Notes under the pieces: model-generated
The model's database searches: none
What the model was told of the DNA's origin: nothing
Seen by the model: the letters and a program-made list of their open reading frames with translations, nothing else
Source of the DNA: Caulobacteraceae bacterium
GTDB taxonomy: Bacteria > Pseudomonadota > Alphaproteobacteria > Caulobacterales > Caulobacteraceae
Direction: 5' to 3'
Assembly: GCA_947475465.1 (NCBI GenBank)
Contig: CANJLK010000003.1
Location: 80,330 to 144,329, forward strand
Length of the DNA: 64,000 nt
Made by a program: the position numbers and the translations under genes
Shown: piece after piece, positions 26,844 through 34,513 of the stretch
Numbering within the stretch: the first letter of the stretch is position 1
How the letters are laid out: every line of letters begins with the position of its first letter

Positions 26844-27734
26844 ATGTTCTCCCCACGCCAAGCCATCCAGGATCAGGTCCGCATGCTGGTGGGCGGCCAG
26901 CCGGGTTCGCCGGCGCCGCCGCCGATCGTCGATCTCGAGGGGGACGCGGGCCTGTTCGGGCCGGAGGCGGCCTGCTGGCGGGTGCACGGCGACTTCACCA
27001 CCATGATGATCGGCGGGATCGCCGCCCTGCTGCTGCAGATGCTGCACCCGCGCGCGCTGGCAGGCGTCTGGGACCATTCCAACTTCCGCCAGGACCGCTA
27101 CGGGCGCCTGGGCCGCACGGCCCGGTTCATCGCGGGCACCACCTATGGCACCACCGAGGCGGCGCTGGCCCAGATCGCGCGGGTGAAGTCGATCCACGAC
27201 GGGGTCAGTGGCGTGACCGACCAGGGCGAGGCCTACAGCGCCAACGATCCCGACCTGCTGACCTGGATCCATGTGGCGGAGGTGAGTTCCTTCCTGAAGG
27301 CCTGGATCCGCCATCGCGACCCGGCCTTCTCCGGCGCGGACCAGGACCGCTACTACGCTGAGGTGGCCCAGATCGCCGAGCGCCTGGGCGCCACGGACAT
27401 TCCCCGCAGCCGCGCCGAGGTCGACGCCTACCTGCGCCGCATGCGGCCGGAACTCCGGTTCGACGCCCGCACCCGCGACGTCGCCCAGGCCCTGGTCGCC
27501 CACCCGCCCAAGGGCCTGCCTGGAACGATCTTCTCGGCCGTCGTCTTCGACGCGGCGTGGGACCTCCTGCCCGACTGGGCGATGGCCCTGCACGGGGCCC
27601 ACGTGTCGGCGACCCGCCGCCCGGCGATCCGCCTGGGGGTCGCGGGCCTGGGCCGCATCCTGCGTTGGGGGATGTCGAACGGCGCGGAGTGGCGCGCGCG
27701 GCAACGGACGGCCCGCCTTAGCCGGCAGGCTTGA
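26844..27734 (+). CDS. Oxygenase MpaB / DUF2236 family protein
   Basis: 296 residues from ATG 26844 (TTG 26829 possible). Family marks are the N-terminal helix AACWRVHGDFTTMMIGGIAALLLQMLHPRALAGVWDHS in which the invariant HP lies, RLGRTARFIAGTTYG, and WIHVAEVSSFLKA with a conserved His. DUF2236 includes the latex-clearing-protein/MpaB group of b-type haem oxygenases. The 3' end overlaps the convergent protease gene by 17 bp. Confidence 0.85.
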   Translation: MFSPRQAIQDQVRMLVGGQPGSPAPPPIVDLEGDAGLFGPEAACWRVHGDFTTMMIGGIAALLLQMLHPRALAGVWDHSNFRQDRYGRLGRTARFIAGTTYGTTEAALAQIARVKSIHDGVSGVTDQGEAYSANDPDLLTWIHVAEVSSFLKAWIRHRDPAFSGADQDRYYAEVAQIAERLGATDIPRSRAEVDAYLRRMRPELRFDARTRDVAQALVAHPPKGLPGTIFSAVVFDAAWDLLPDWAMALHGAHVSATRRPAIRLGVAGLGRILRWGMSNGAEWRARQRTARLSRQA

Positions 27735-28965
27735 GCGCGAGCGCCTTCAGGGCCTCCTCGATGGGGATGAAGAAGTTGATGTTCTGGCCGATGCCATCGG
27801 GTTCGTAGACGCTCTGCGCAATCCCGACGATCCAGCCCTTCTCGTCCAGTAGCGGCCCGCCACTGTTACCGTGCGTGACGGCCACGTCGCTTTGGATATA
27901 CCCCTGTCCATCGATGACCCGCCTGACCGTCGAGACGATACCGCGCGTAAGGGTGCCGAAGAACTCCTTCTCGCGGGGCGTGCCGATTGCATAGATCGTC
28001 TCGCCGAGTTGGACAGGCGTGTAGCGGATCGCCAGCGGGGCCACGCCTTTGGGTGGCGTAGTCTTGACAAGGGCCACATCACGTTTGCGGTTGGCGCGGA
28101 CGACCTCTCCCACCGTGTCCGAACCGTCAGACCAGTGGATGCGGACGCGCCCTACGTCGCCTGCCACATGGTGGTTGGTCAGTATGTAGCCTTCAGCTGA
28201 GATGAGGAAACCGCTGCCCAGGGCGTCGGCGGTGAAGATCGAAACCACGCTCTGCGAGGCCGCATTGAACTGGATCGGTTTGGCAGCAGATGGCAGGGCA
28301 ATAAACAGGTCGCCGACGGGCGCAGGCGGCGGAACCGACGGCGCCGTAGACCTCGCGGGCCTTTGGACAATAGCCACGAGGGCCGGGTCTGCGGCAAGCT
28401 TCGTGGCATTGGCGGCAAAGGCCTTGTTGAGGAGGCTCGAAAAGAAATCCTCATGCATCCCACCGAACCCAGACTTGGCGCTGGCGGTGGTCGAGATGCG
28501 GGCGATGATTTTACTCTCCATGACCGAATAGATTTGCCATTCGACGTCCATCGAGACGTCACCCTTACCGATGAGCCCGTTGGCGCTGTAGGACATGGTG
28601 CAGGCCTTCATATTCAGGCCGGTTACAAGAGCGCCCACCTGAAGGTCCGGGTTCTCCAGCTTCGTGTCGAAGAGGTCGCGCTTCTGGCCCGCTGAATGCA
28701 GTCCGGCCGCCATCATTGCATCGTTGAAAAGTCCCGCGAATGATGGGTCGTTGAAATGGTTGAGGTTCTCTTCCCAATGTAGGTCACGCTGCTTGAGGCA
28801 GAGCAGGCCATTCTGGATCTCGCCGTAGACCTGTCCTACGTGGAGGTCCGCGCCCATTCGAGCGAGGCCGATCGATAGGTTGGCCGTTTCACTCGGCACC
28901 TCGCCCCTGGACGGCATGGCGACACAAACCACAGCGGCCGCCAGCAAAGTCCCCAAGAGTCTCAT
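27718..28965 (-). CDS. Secreted trypsin-like serine protease (no PDZ domain)
   Basis: 415 residues from ATG 28965. A signal peptide (LLGTLLAAAVVCVAMPSRG) is followed by a ~190-residue N-terminal region of unknown type and a C-terminal trypsin/HtrA-fold domain with the full triad: His in YILTNHHVAGDV, Asp in RKRDVALVK, Ser in VTHGNSGGPLLDEKG. No PDZ domain follows. Base composition appears more AT-rich and codon use less extreme than in neighbouring genes, suggesting different history. Its position between a DUF2236 gene and a VOC gene gives no functional clue. Confidence 0.85.
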   Translation of the reverse strand: MRLLGTLLAAAVVCVAMPSRGEVPSETANLSIGLARMGADLHVGQVYGEIQNGLLCLKQRDLHWEENLNHFNDPSFAGLFNDAMMAAGLHSAGQKRDLFDTKLENPDLQVGALVTGLNMKACTMSYSANGLIGKGDVSMDVEWQIYSVMESKIIARISTTASAKSGFGGMHEDFFSSLLNKAFAANATKLAADPALVAIVQRPARSTAPSVPPPAPVGDLFIALPSAAKPIQFNAASQSVVSIFTADALGSGFLISAEGYILTNHHVAGDVGRVRIHWSDGSDTVGEVVRANRKRDVALVKTTPPKGVAPLAIRYTPVQLGETIYAIGTPREKEFFGTLTRGIVSTVRRVIDGQGYIQSDVAVTHGNSGGPLLDEKGWIVGIAQSVYEPDGIGQNINFFIPIEEALKALALKPAG

Positions 28966-29020
28966 TCGCGCCCCCGTCAACCCAAGATCGTCCCAGTCAA
29001 AGAGACAAACCGCGCTGCGT

Positions 29021-29365
29021 CTAGCCCCCGCTGAACGCCGCCAGTTCGTTGCCGCTGGGGTCGCGGAAGTGGAAGCGGCGGCCGCCTGGGAAGCTGAAGA
29101 TCGGCCGGGTGATGGTTCCGCCGGCGGCCTTCACCTTGGCCTCCATGGCCTCCAGGTCGGTGGAGAACAGCACCACCAGGGGCTGGGCGCAGCGGTCGGC
29201 CGGATCGGCGTTGATCCCGCCGTCGACGCCGGCGTCCTCGAAGGCCGCGTAGGCCGGGCCATAGTCGACGAAGCGCCAGCCGAAGGCCTGTTCATAGAAG
29301 CCCTTGGTGGCCGGCAGGTCGGCGCCGGGAAACTCGATGTAGTCGATCTTGCCGTCCGCGCGCAT
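29021..29365 (-). CDS. VOC family protein
   Basis: 114 residues with the single-chain paired glyoxalase fold: KIDYIEFPGADLPATKGFYE at the start, then GGTITRPIFSFPGGRRFHFR and DPSGNELAAFSGG at the end. This resembles the PhnB/YdhR-like group that binds small metabolites. Substrate not known. The 55 bp to the upstream-lying protease gene and the AT-rich leader on its other side (29366-29409) hold no clear terminator. Confidence 0.82.
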   Translation of the reverse strand: MRADGKIDYIEFPGADLPATKGFYEQAFGWRFVDYGPAYAAFEDAGVDGGINADPADRCAQPLVVLFSTDLEAMEAKVKAAGGTITRPIFSFPGGRRFHFRDPSGNELAAFSGG

Positions 29366-29409
29366 GACGCCGCTCCCGCATAAGTTCCTAATTTGTTCTT
29401 TTAAGACCG

Positions 29410-30075
29410 TCAGCCGTCGAGAGTCCAGACGCTGGTCCGCTTGACCGCGAAATCCTCCAGCTCGCGGGTGGTCTCCACCTGGTATTCGGCGAGCCGTGTG
29501 AGGCCGGACTTGGGGAAATAGCTGCGCCCCGGATCGCCGATCAGCACCGTGGCCCCGCCGGCCCGGGCGGCGCCCAGCCAGGCCATCACGGCCTCGGTCA
29601 TCGGCTTTTCGTAGCAGATGTCGCCAGCCAGGATGACCTCGGCCCAGGCGGGCGGCGGGGCGTTCATGAGATCATCCTGGCTATAGGCTAGGTCGACGCC
29701 GTTGGCCGGGGCGTTCAGTGACAGCGCCGCCTCGCAATAGAGATCGATGTCGGCGGCCAGCACCTCCGCGGCGCCGGCCATCATGGCGGCGATCCCGACG
29801 ATGCCCGAGCCTGAAGCAAAGTCGATCACCCGCTTGCCAGCGACGGTGTTGGGCGCATCCAGCAGATAGCGGGCGAGCGCCTGGCCGCCCGCCCAGGCGA
29901 AGGCCCAGAAGGGCGGGGGCAGGCCGATCTCGGCCAGGGCCTCCTCCGTCAGCTTCCAGATCGGGGTGATCTCGTCGGCCAGGTAGAGCTGGAGCTCCGG
30001 CACATGCGGCGGCCGCTGCAGGCGGGTGTTGGCGACGATGAAGTCGCGGCGGCCGTTGAAGGTGGGCGGGATCAT
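29410..30075 (-). CDS. Class I SAM methyltransferase, ETFB lysine methyltransferase-like
   Basis: 221 residues from ATG 30075. IPPTFNGRRDFIVANTRLQR, PFWAFAWAGGQALARYLLD and motif I VIDFASGSGIVGIAAMMAGA match the METTL20/PrmA-like group that methylates lysines of the electron-transfer flavoprotein beta subunit, known from human and Agrobacterium. LAGDICYEKPMTEAVMAWL carries the family's post-motif region. The substrate here is inferred from the family only. Confidence 0.78.
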   Translation of the reverse strand: MIPPTFNGRRDFIVANTRLQRPPHVPELQLYLADEITPIWKLTEEALAEIGLPPPFWAFAWAGGQALARYLLDAPNTVAGKRVIDFASGSGIVGIAAMMAGAAEVLAADIDLYCEAALSLNAPANGVDLAYSQDDLMNAPPPAWAEVILAGDICYEKPMTEAVMAWLGAARAGGATVLIGDPGRSYFPKSGLTRLAEYQVETTRELEDFAVKRTSVWTLDG

Positions 30076-30178
30076 GCCGGCCGTTCTAGAGGGCGCGGCG
30101 GCCCGGGGCCATGGCGCCGCCATTGCAGCGCTTCGCACGAACGGCCCTTCCCTGGGTCAAAACGAAACGGAGCGGGCC

Positions 30179-30811
30179 ATGACCCTTCGACTGAAACTCG
30201 CCGCCTCGATCGCGGCTGTCGCCACCCTGGTCTGCGCCGGCGCTCAGGCCGCGGTCTATTACGACGCGCCCGCGGCCATTCCGGAGCAGGCCGACAACAC
30301 CGACTACACGGTGAGCTTCAACGCGCCGGCCGGAAACGCCACCCTGTCCTTCGTGCTGGACGGCTACGCCAGCCTGGACGGCCAGAACTGGTACGAAGAC
30401 GACTTCACCCTGAAGCTCAACGGCGCCGACATCTTCCGTGGCACCTTCAACCTGGGCGGCGGCGGTCCGGACGCAGTCTATTTCAACCCGCTCGGCCTGA
30501 GCTTCGCCAACGTCTCGGGCAACGGCACGGACGTGACCTTTCGCGGCGGTCACGTGAACTTCTCCGGCCCGATCACGCTGGCGGCCGGCGCCAATACGAT
30601 CACCTTCGCCTACGCCGCCTTGCCGTACAACGACGGCCAGAACTACGGCTGGCAGGACATGGGCGACGAGGGCTGGGGTGTCGAGCAGGTGCGTGTCGAG
30701 GGTCTGGCCGTGCCGGAGCCGGCCAGCTGGGCCCTGATGATCGTGGGCTTCGCCAGCCTCGGCGCCATGCTGCGCCGCACGCGGCGGCTGGACGCGCTGG
30801 TCAAGGCCTAG
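30179..30811 (+). CDS. Secreted PEPxxWA-CTERM protein
   Basis: 210 residues. A signal peptide (MTLRLKLAASIAAVATLVCA to AQA) precedes a beta-rich, Gly/Asn-rich domain (NTDYTVSFNAPAGNATLSF; FTLKLNGADIFRGTFNLGGG). The C-terminus is a sorting signal: PEPASW, a hydrophobic helix ALMIVGFASLGAML and an Arg cluster RRTRR. Exosortase-type enzymes process such tails; none is in the window. Another full tail lies at 63741-64000 and a degraded one at 56297-56407. Confidence 0.85.
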   Translation: MTLRLKLAASIAAVATLVCAGAQAAVYYDAPAAIPEQADNTDYTVSFNAPAGNATLSFVLDGYASLDGQNWYEDDFTLKLNGADIFRGTFNLGGGGPDAVYFNPLGLSFANVSGNGTDVTFRGGHVNFSGPITLAAGANTITFAYAALPYNDGQNYGWQDMGDEGWGVEQVRVEGLAVPEPASWALMIVGFASLGAMLRRTRRLDALVKA

Positions 30812-30818
30812 GTCTATT

Positions 30819-30957
30819 GGTCCTCCCCCCTCAGGGGGAGGTGTCGCTTGGAGCGCAGCGACAGGGGACGGAGGGGGCAAGTCGCGGCCCTTCAATTCCC
30901 CCTCCGTCGCGTCTCGGAAGGGCTCGCCGCGGCACCTTCCCCCTGAAGGGGAGGACC
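30819..30957. repeat. Long palindromic intergenic repeat
   Basis: The outer arms are GGTCCTCCCCCCTCAGGGGG... at 30819-30843 and ...CCCTGAAGGGGAGGACC at 30933-30957, near-perfect inverted copies of each other; each arm is itself a small CCCC-TCA-GGGG hairpin. Inner segments GGGGACGGAGGGGG and CCCCCTCCGTCGCG also pair. It sits between the stop of the PEP-CTERM gene and the stop of ubiA, so it can act as a bidirectional terminator. Elements of this look are frequent between genes in alphaproteobacteria. Confidence 0.7.
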
Positions 30958-30966
30958 CGTGGGAAA

Positions 30967-31980
30967 TCACATCGTCCAGAGATTGGTCCCGGCGACGATG
31001 GCGATGAACAGGATCAGGCCGGCGGCGCCGTTCGACCTGAACAGCTTCAGCGCAAGGGCCGGATCGTCGGTCCTCACCCGCATGGCCTGCCACAGCAGAT
31101 GGGCGGCGTAGGCGGCCAGGAAGCCGAAGAACGGAAACTGCATCCGCACCAGAGCCCCGTCCGCGGCCAGCAGGATCAGGCTGATCGTATAGAAGACCAG
31201 GATCGCGGCGGGCGCGCGGCGCCCGAGCCTGCGGGCCGAGGATTTCACGCCGGCCAGGGCGTCGTCCTCCAGATCCTGGATCGCGTAGATGGTGTCATAG
31301 CCCAGGGTCCAGAACAGGCCCGAGGCATAGAGGATGAGCGCCGGCGGCGTCAGCCAGCCCGGATGGGTCAGCCAGACCGGCAGGGCGGCATGGTGGGCGA
31401 AGGGCAGGCGGACCTGCGCGTGCTCATAGACGCCGATAGCCGCGCTGGCCGCGGCGAACCCCAGGAGCGCGCCCCAGTTGAAGGTCAGCCCCAGCCAGGC
31501 CTGCGGCCACCAGGTGATCCGCTTCATGAACGGATAGGCAGCCACCAGGGCGAGCGAGGCCACGCCCAGCCAGACGGCCAGGACGCCCAGCGTCAGCAGG
31601 ACCCCAAGCGAGATCAGGCAGCAGGCCACGACGAAGACCCAGGCCTGTTTGACGGTGATCTGGCCCGATGGAATCGGCCGGGCCGCCGTGCGCGCAACCT
31701 GGGCGTCATAGTCGCGGTCGACGATGTCGTTGTAGGCGCAGCCCGCCGCCCGCATGAGGGCCGCGCCGATGAAGATCGCCCCCAGTAGCCAGGGGTCCGG
31801 CCACCGGTGGCCGCTGGCGCTGGCCAGCGCCACGCCCTGCCAGCCTGGCAACATCAGGAGCCAGATCCCGGCCGGCCGGTCGAAACGCCCGAGCTTCAGC
31901 CAGGGCCGCAGGGGCGCCGGCGCATGGCGGTCCACCCAGTTGGCGGGCGCGGCGTCCGGAAGGGGGGCTGTGCTGGTCAT
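30967..31980 (-). CDS. ubiA: 4-hydroxybenzoate polyprenyltransferase
   Basis: 337 residues from ATG 31980. UbiA transfers a polyprenyl chain to 4-hydroxybenzoate in ubiquinone synthesis. The first Asp-rich motif is AAGCAYNDIVDRDYDAQVART, with AARPIPSGQ following, and the second is DTIYAIQDLEDDALAGVKS. Eight or nine hydrophobic helices are visible. It starts about 100 bp from the divergent M13 peptidase gene. Confidence 0.94.
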   Translation of the reverse strand: MTSTAPLPDAAPANWVDRHAPAPLRPWLKLGRFDRPAGIWLLMLPGWQGVALASASGHRWPDPWLLGAIFIGAALMRAAGCAYNDIVDRDYDAQVARTAARPIPSGQITVKQAWVFVVACCLISLGVLLTLGVLAVWLGVASLALVAAYPFMKRITWWPQAWLGLTFNWGALLGFAAASAAIGVYEHAQVRLPFAHHAALPVWLTHPGWLTPPALILYASGLFWTLGYDTIYAIQDLEDDALAGVKSSARRLGRRAPAAILVFYTISLILLAADGALVRMQFPFFGFLAAYAAHLLWQAMRVRTDDPALALKLFRSNGAAGLILFIAIVAGTNLWTM

Positions 31981-32081
31981 CGGCTTGACCGGGCTTTTAG
32001 GCGGCGGCGGGCCGATGCGCCATGCCGGTTTGCCTTGGTCGGACGCCCGCCCCATAAATCGGTCTCAGCCGGAGAGACCCC

Positions 32082-34160
32082 ATGCCGTTCAGCCGCCGAT
32101 CCATCGCCTTGGGGTCCGTCGCCCTGGGCGCGCTCCCGGGCTTCGTCGCGCGCGGCGCGGTCCGCCCTGCCGCCAAGGCCGTGACCGGCGGCTTCGGCCT
32201 GGACCTCGCCGCCATGGACCGCTCAGTGGCGCCCGGCGACGACTTCTACCGCTATGTGAACGGCGGCTGGCTGAAGACCGCCACCATCCCACCCGACCGG
32301 GCCCGGTGGCAGGAGTTCTACCGTCTGGACGACCTCAACGCCAAGCGCTCGCGCGATATCCTGGAGGAAGCCGCCCGGGCTCCGACCAGCCCGCAGACCA
32401 AGGCGATTGGCGATTTCTACGCCAGCCTGATGGACGAGGCCGGCCGTGAGGCGGCGGGCCTCTCGCCCTTGCAGCCCGAACTGGCGCGGATCGCGGCCAT
32501 CGCCACGCCCGCGGACCTGGCCCGCGCCATCGCCCAGGTGTCGCGCGACTGGTTGCGGCCCCTGCCGGGCGGCGCCTCGCCCTTGCCGCCTTCGCCGCTC
32601 GCCACCGGCGTCAGCATCGACCAGAAGAACCCGACCCGCTACCTGCCCAGCATCAGCCAGGGCGGGCTTGGGATGCCCGACCGCGACTACTTCCTGGTGG
32701 ACGATCCGCGGTTCCTGGAGATCCGGGCGGCCTATCGCAAGCACCTGGCGGCCATGTTCGCGCTGGCCGGCCTGGACGATCCGCAGGCCCGCGCCGGGCG
32801 GGTCTACGACCTGGAGGAGCGGCTGGCCCGGTCTCACGCCACCCGCGCCGAGCAACGCGACCCCGACAAGCGCTACAACCTCTTCACCCGCGCCGCCCTT
32901 GCGGCCCAGGCGCCTGGCCTGGACTGGCCGGTCTTCCTCGACGCGGCCGGGTTCAAGGGCCAGGACCTGATCCTGGTCTCCGAGGTGGGCGCGGCCATGG
33001 GGGTCGCACTGGCGGCGGAGAAGGTCGCTCTGGCCGACTGGAAGGACTATCTGGCCTACCGGTCAATCCGCGCCTTCGCCCCCTTCGGACCCAGGGCCAT
33101 CGTGGCGGAGAACTTCGCCTTCGAGGACGGCGTCCTGGCCGGCACGCCGCAGATGCCGCAGGCCTGGAAACGCGCGGTCGCCACCCTCGACCGGTCGATG
33201 GGCCAGGCGGTGGGCGCCATCTACCTGCAGAAGTTCTTCCCGCCCGAGTCCCGCGCGGTGGCCCGCACCATGACCGCCAATATCATTGCGGCCCTTGGCC
33301 GGCGGATCGCGGCGTTGGACTGGATGGCGCCGGCCACCAAGGCGCGCGCGCTCAAGAAGCTGGCCGCCGCCCGCGTCGAGGTCGGCGCCGAGGCGCCGCC
33401 GCGAAGCTATGCCGGCCTGACCGTCGTGCGCACCGAGGCGTTCGGCAACGTCCAGCGCGCGGCCCGCTTCGCCTATGAGCGCGGCCTGTCGCGCCTGGGC
33501 AAGCCGGTGGACCGCGCCGAATGGTCGATGGTCGCCCAAACCGTCAACGCCCAGGCCAACCCGACCCTGGTCAAGATCATGTTCCCGGCGGGCATCATGC
33601 AGGGGCTGTTCTTCGACCCGGCCGCCGATCCTGCGGTGAACTACGGCGCCATCGGCGTGGTGATGGGCCACGAGTTGTCCCACCTGTTCGACGACCAGGG
33701 CTCGAAGTTCGACGAGACGGGGGCGCTCAACAACTGGTGGACGCCGGAGGATTTCGCCCGTTTCCACAAGGCGACCGAAGCGCTGGCCGCCCAGTACGAC
33801 ACCTACGAGCCCTTGCCCGGCGCCCACATCAACGGCCACCTGACCAATGGCGAGAATATCGCCGACCTTGCCGGTTTGGCGCTGGCGAGGGACGCCTATT
33901 TCGCGAGCCTCGGCGGTAAGACGCCACCCGTGATTGGCGGGCTGACGGCCGACCAGCGGTTCTTCATGTCCTTCGCCCAGCTCTACCGGGGTCTGACGCG
34001 CGAGAATTTCCTGCGCCAGATGCTAGCCACGGATCCGCATTCGCCCGGCGAATGGCGCGCGGCGGAGGTGCGCAACATGGACGCCTGGTACGAGGCCTTC
34101 GGCGTCAAGCCAGGGCAGAAGATGTACCTGGCCCCGGCCGAGCGCGTCCGCATCTGGTGA
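32082..34160 (+). CDS. M13 family zinc metallopeptidase (neprilysin-like), exported
   Basis: 692 residues. The N-terminus (SRRSIALGSVALGALPGFVARGA) resembles a Tat or Sec signal peptide. The mature part starts with DRSVAPGDDFYRYVNGGWLK, standard for bacterial PepO/M13. The zinc site is VVMGHELSHLFDDQGSKFDE, the third ligand Glu in NGENIADLAGLALA, and the C-terminus RVRIW keeps the conserved Trp. A periplasmic endopeptidase acting on small peptides is expected. Confidence 0.93.
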   Translation: MPFSRRSIALGSVALGALPGFVARGAVRPAAKAVTGGFGLDLAAMDRSVAPGDDFYRYVNGGWLKTATIPPDRARWQEFYRLDDLNAKRSRDILEEAARAPTSPQTKAIGDFYASLMDEAGREAAGLSPLQPELARIAAIATPADLARAIAQVSRDWLRPLPGGASPLPPSPLATGVSIDQKNPTRYLPSISQGGLGMPDRDYFLVDDPRFLEIRAAYRKHLAAMFALAGLDDPQARAGRVYDLEERLARSHATRAEQRDPDKRYNLFTRAALAAQAPGLDWPVFLDAAGFKGQDLILVSEVGAAMGVALAAEKVALADWKDYLAYRSIRAFAPFGPRAIVAENFAFEDGVLAGTPQMPQAWKRAVATLDRSMGQAVGAIYLQKFFPPESRAVARTMTANIIAALGRRIAALDWMAPATKARALKKLAAARVEVGAEAPPRSYAGLTVVRTEAFGNVQRAARFAYERGLSRLGKPVDRAEWSMVAQTVNAQANPTLVKIMFPAGIMQGLFFDPAADPAVNYGAIGVVMGHELSHLFDDQGSKFDETGALNNWWTPEDFARFHKATEALAAQYDTYEPLPGAHINGHLTNGENIADLAGLALARDAYFASLGGKTPPVIGGLTADQRFFMSFAQLYRGLTRENFLRQMLATDPHSPGEWRAAEVRNMDAWYEAFGVKPGQKMYLAPAERVRIW

Positions 34161-34513
34161 GGCTGTGGCCCGGGAGCCACGCTTGCCCGTTGCAAATGAA
34201 ACCAGGTTGCGGCCCGGCTTGACGCTGCGTGAGGCGCGCGCCTACCGTGGCTGCCTCACAGGGCCTTTCAAAGGAGGGCAAGCATGACAGTCGTCACCAC
34301 CGCCGCTCCCCGAGGTCTTGCCGGATCGCCGCGCACGCCACACTGACCGGGACGACCTTCGGCCGACGGCTCGAGGGCCCGATGCACGAAGCCCGCGCCT
34401 GCGCCCCGTCCGCCTGGAGCTCCAGGCCTTCCATCCGAATTTCCCTTTGCGACCGACGCAAGGCCGCGACCTTTCCGGGCTTCGCGGTATCGTCCGGCCC
34501 ACCGAGACCGACC
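34161..34513 (+). promoter_or_regulatory. 353-bp gap with promoter, leader ORF and hairpins before an ABC exporter
   Basis: At 34164-34180 GTGGC-N6-GCCAC may end the M13 transcript. TTGACG (34219-34224), 16 bp, CCTACC (34241-34246) looks like a housekeeping promoter. The short ORF at 34284-34346 follows. Beyond it are a perfect 14-bp palindrome CCTGGAGCTCCAGG (34413-34426) and TTGCG-N5-CGCAA (34447-34461). The ABC gene opens at 34514. Together this looks like a regulated leader, which is an inference. Confidence 0.45.
34284..34346 (+). CDS. Possible 20-codon leader ORF
   Basis: ATG 34284 follows AAAGGAGGG with 7-8 bp spacing, one of the best Shine-Dalgarno sequences in the window. The ORF reads MTVVTTAAPRG and ends at TGA 34344 after 20 codons. 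It lies between a promoter-like sequence and the ABC exporter gene, 168 bp upstream of the latter. It could be a leader peptide, a small protein, or the remnant of a lost gene; composition alone does not decide. Confidence 0.35.
   Translation: MTVVTTAAPRGLAGSPRTPH

Noticed and set aside
34229..34513. 95-residue N-terminal extension of the ABC exporter
   Set aside because: The segment is Arg/His/Pro-rich, frame-shadow-like, and overlaps the leader ORF and its Shine-Dalgarno; MTDHYEDNEHD at 34514 is a better start.
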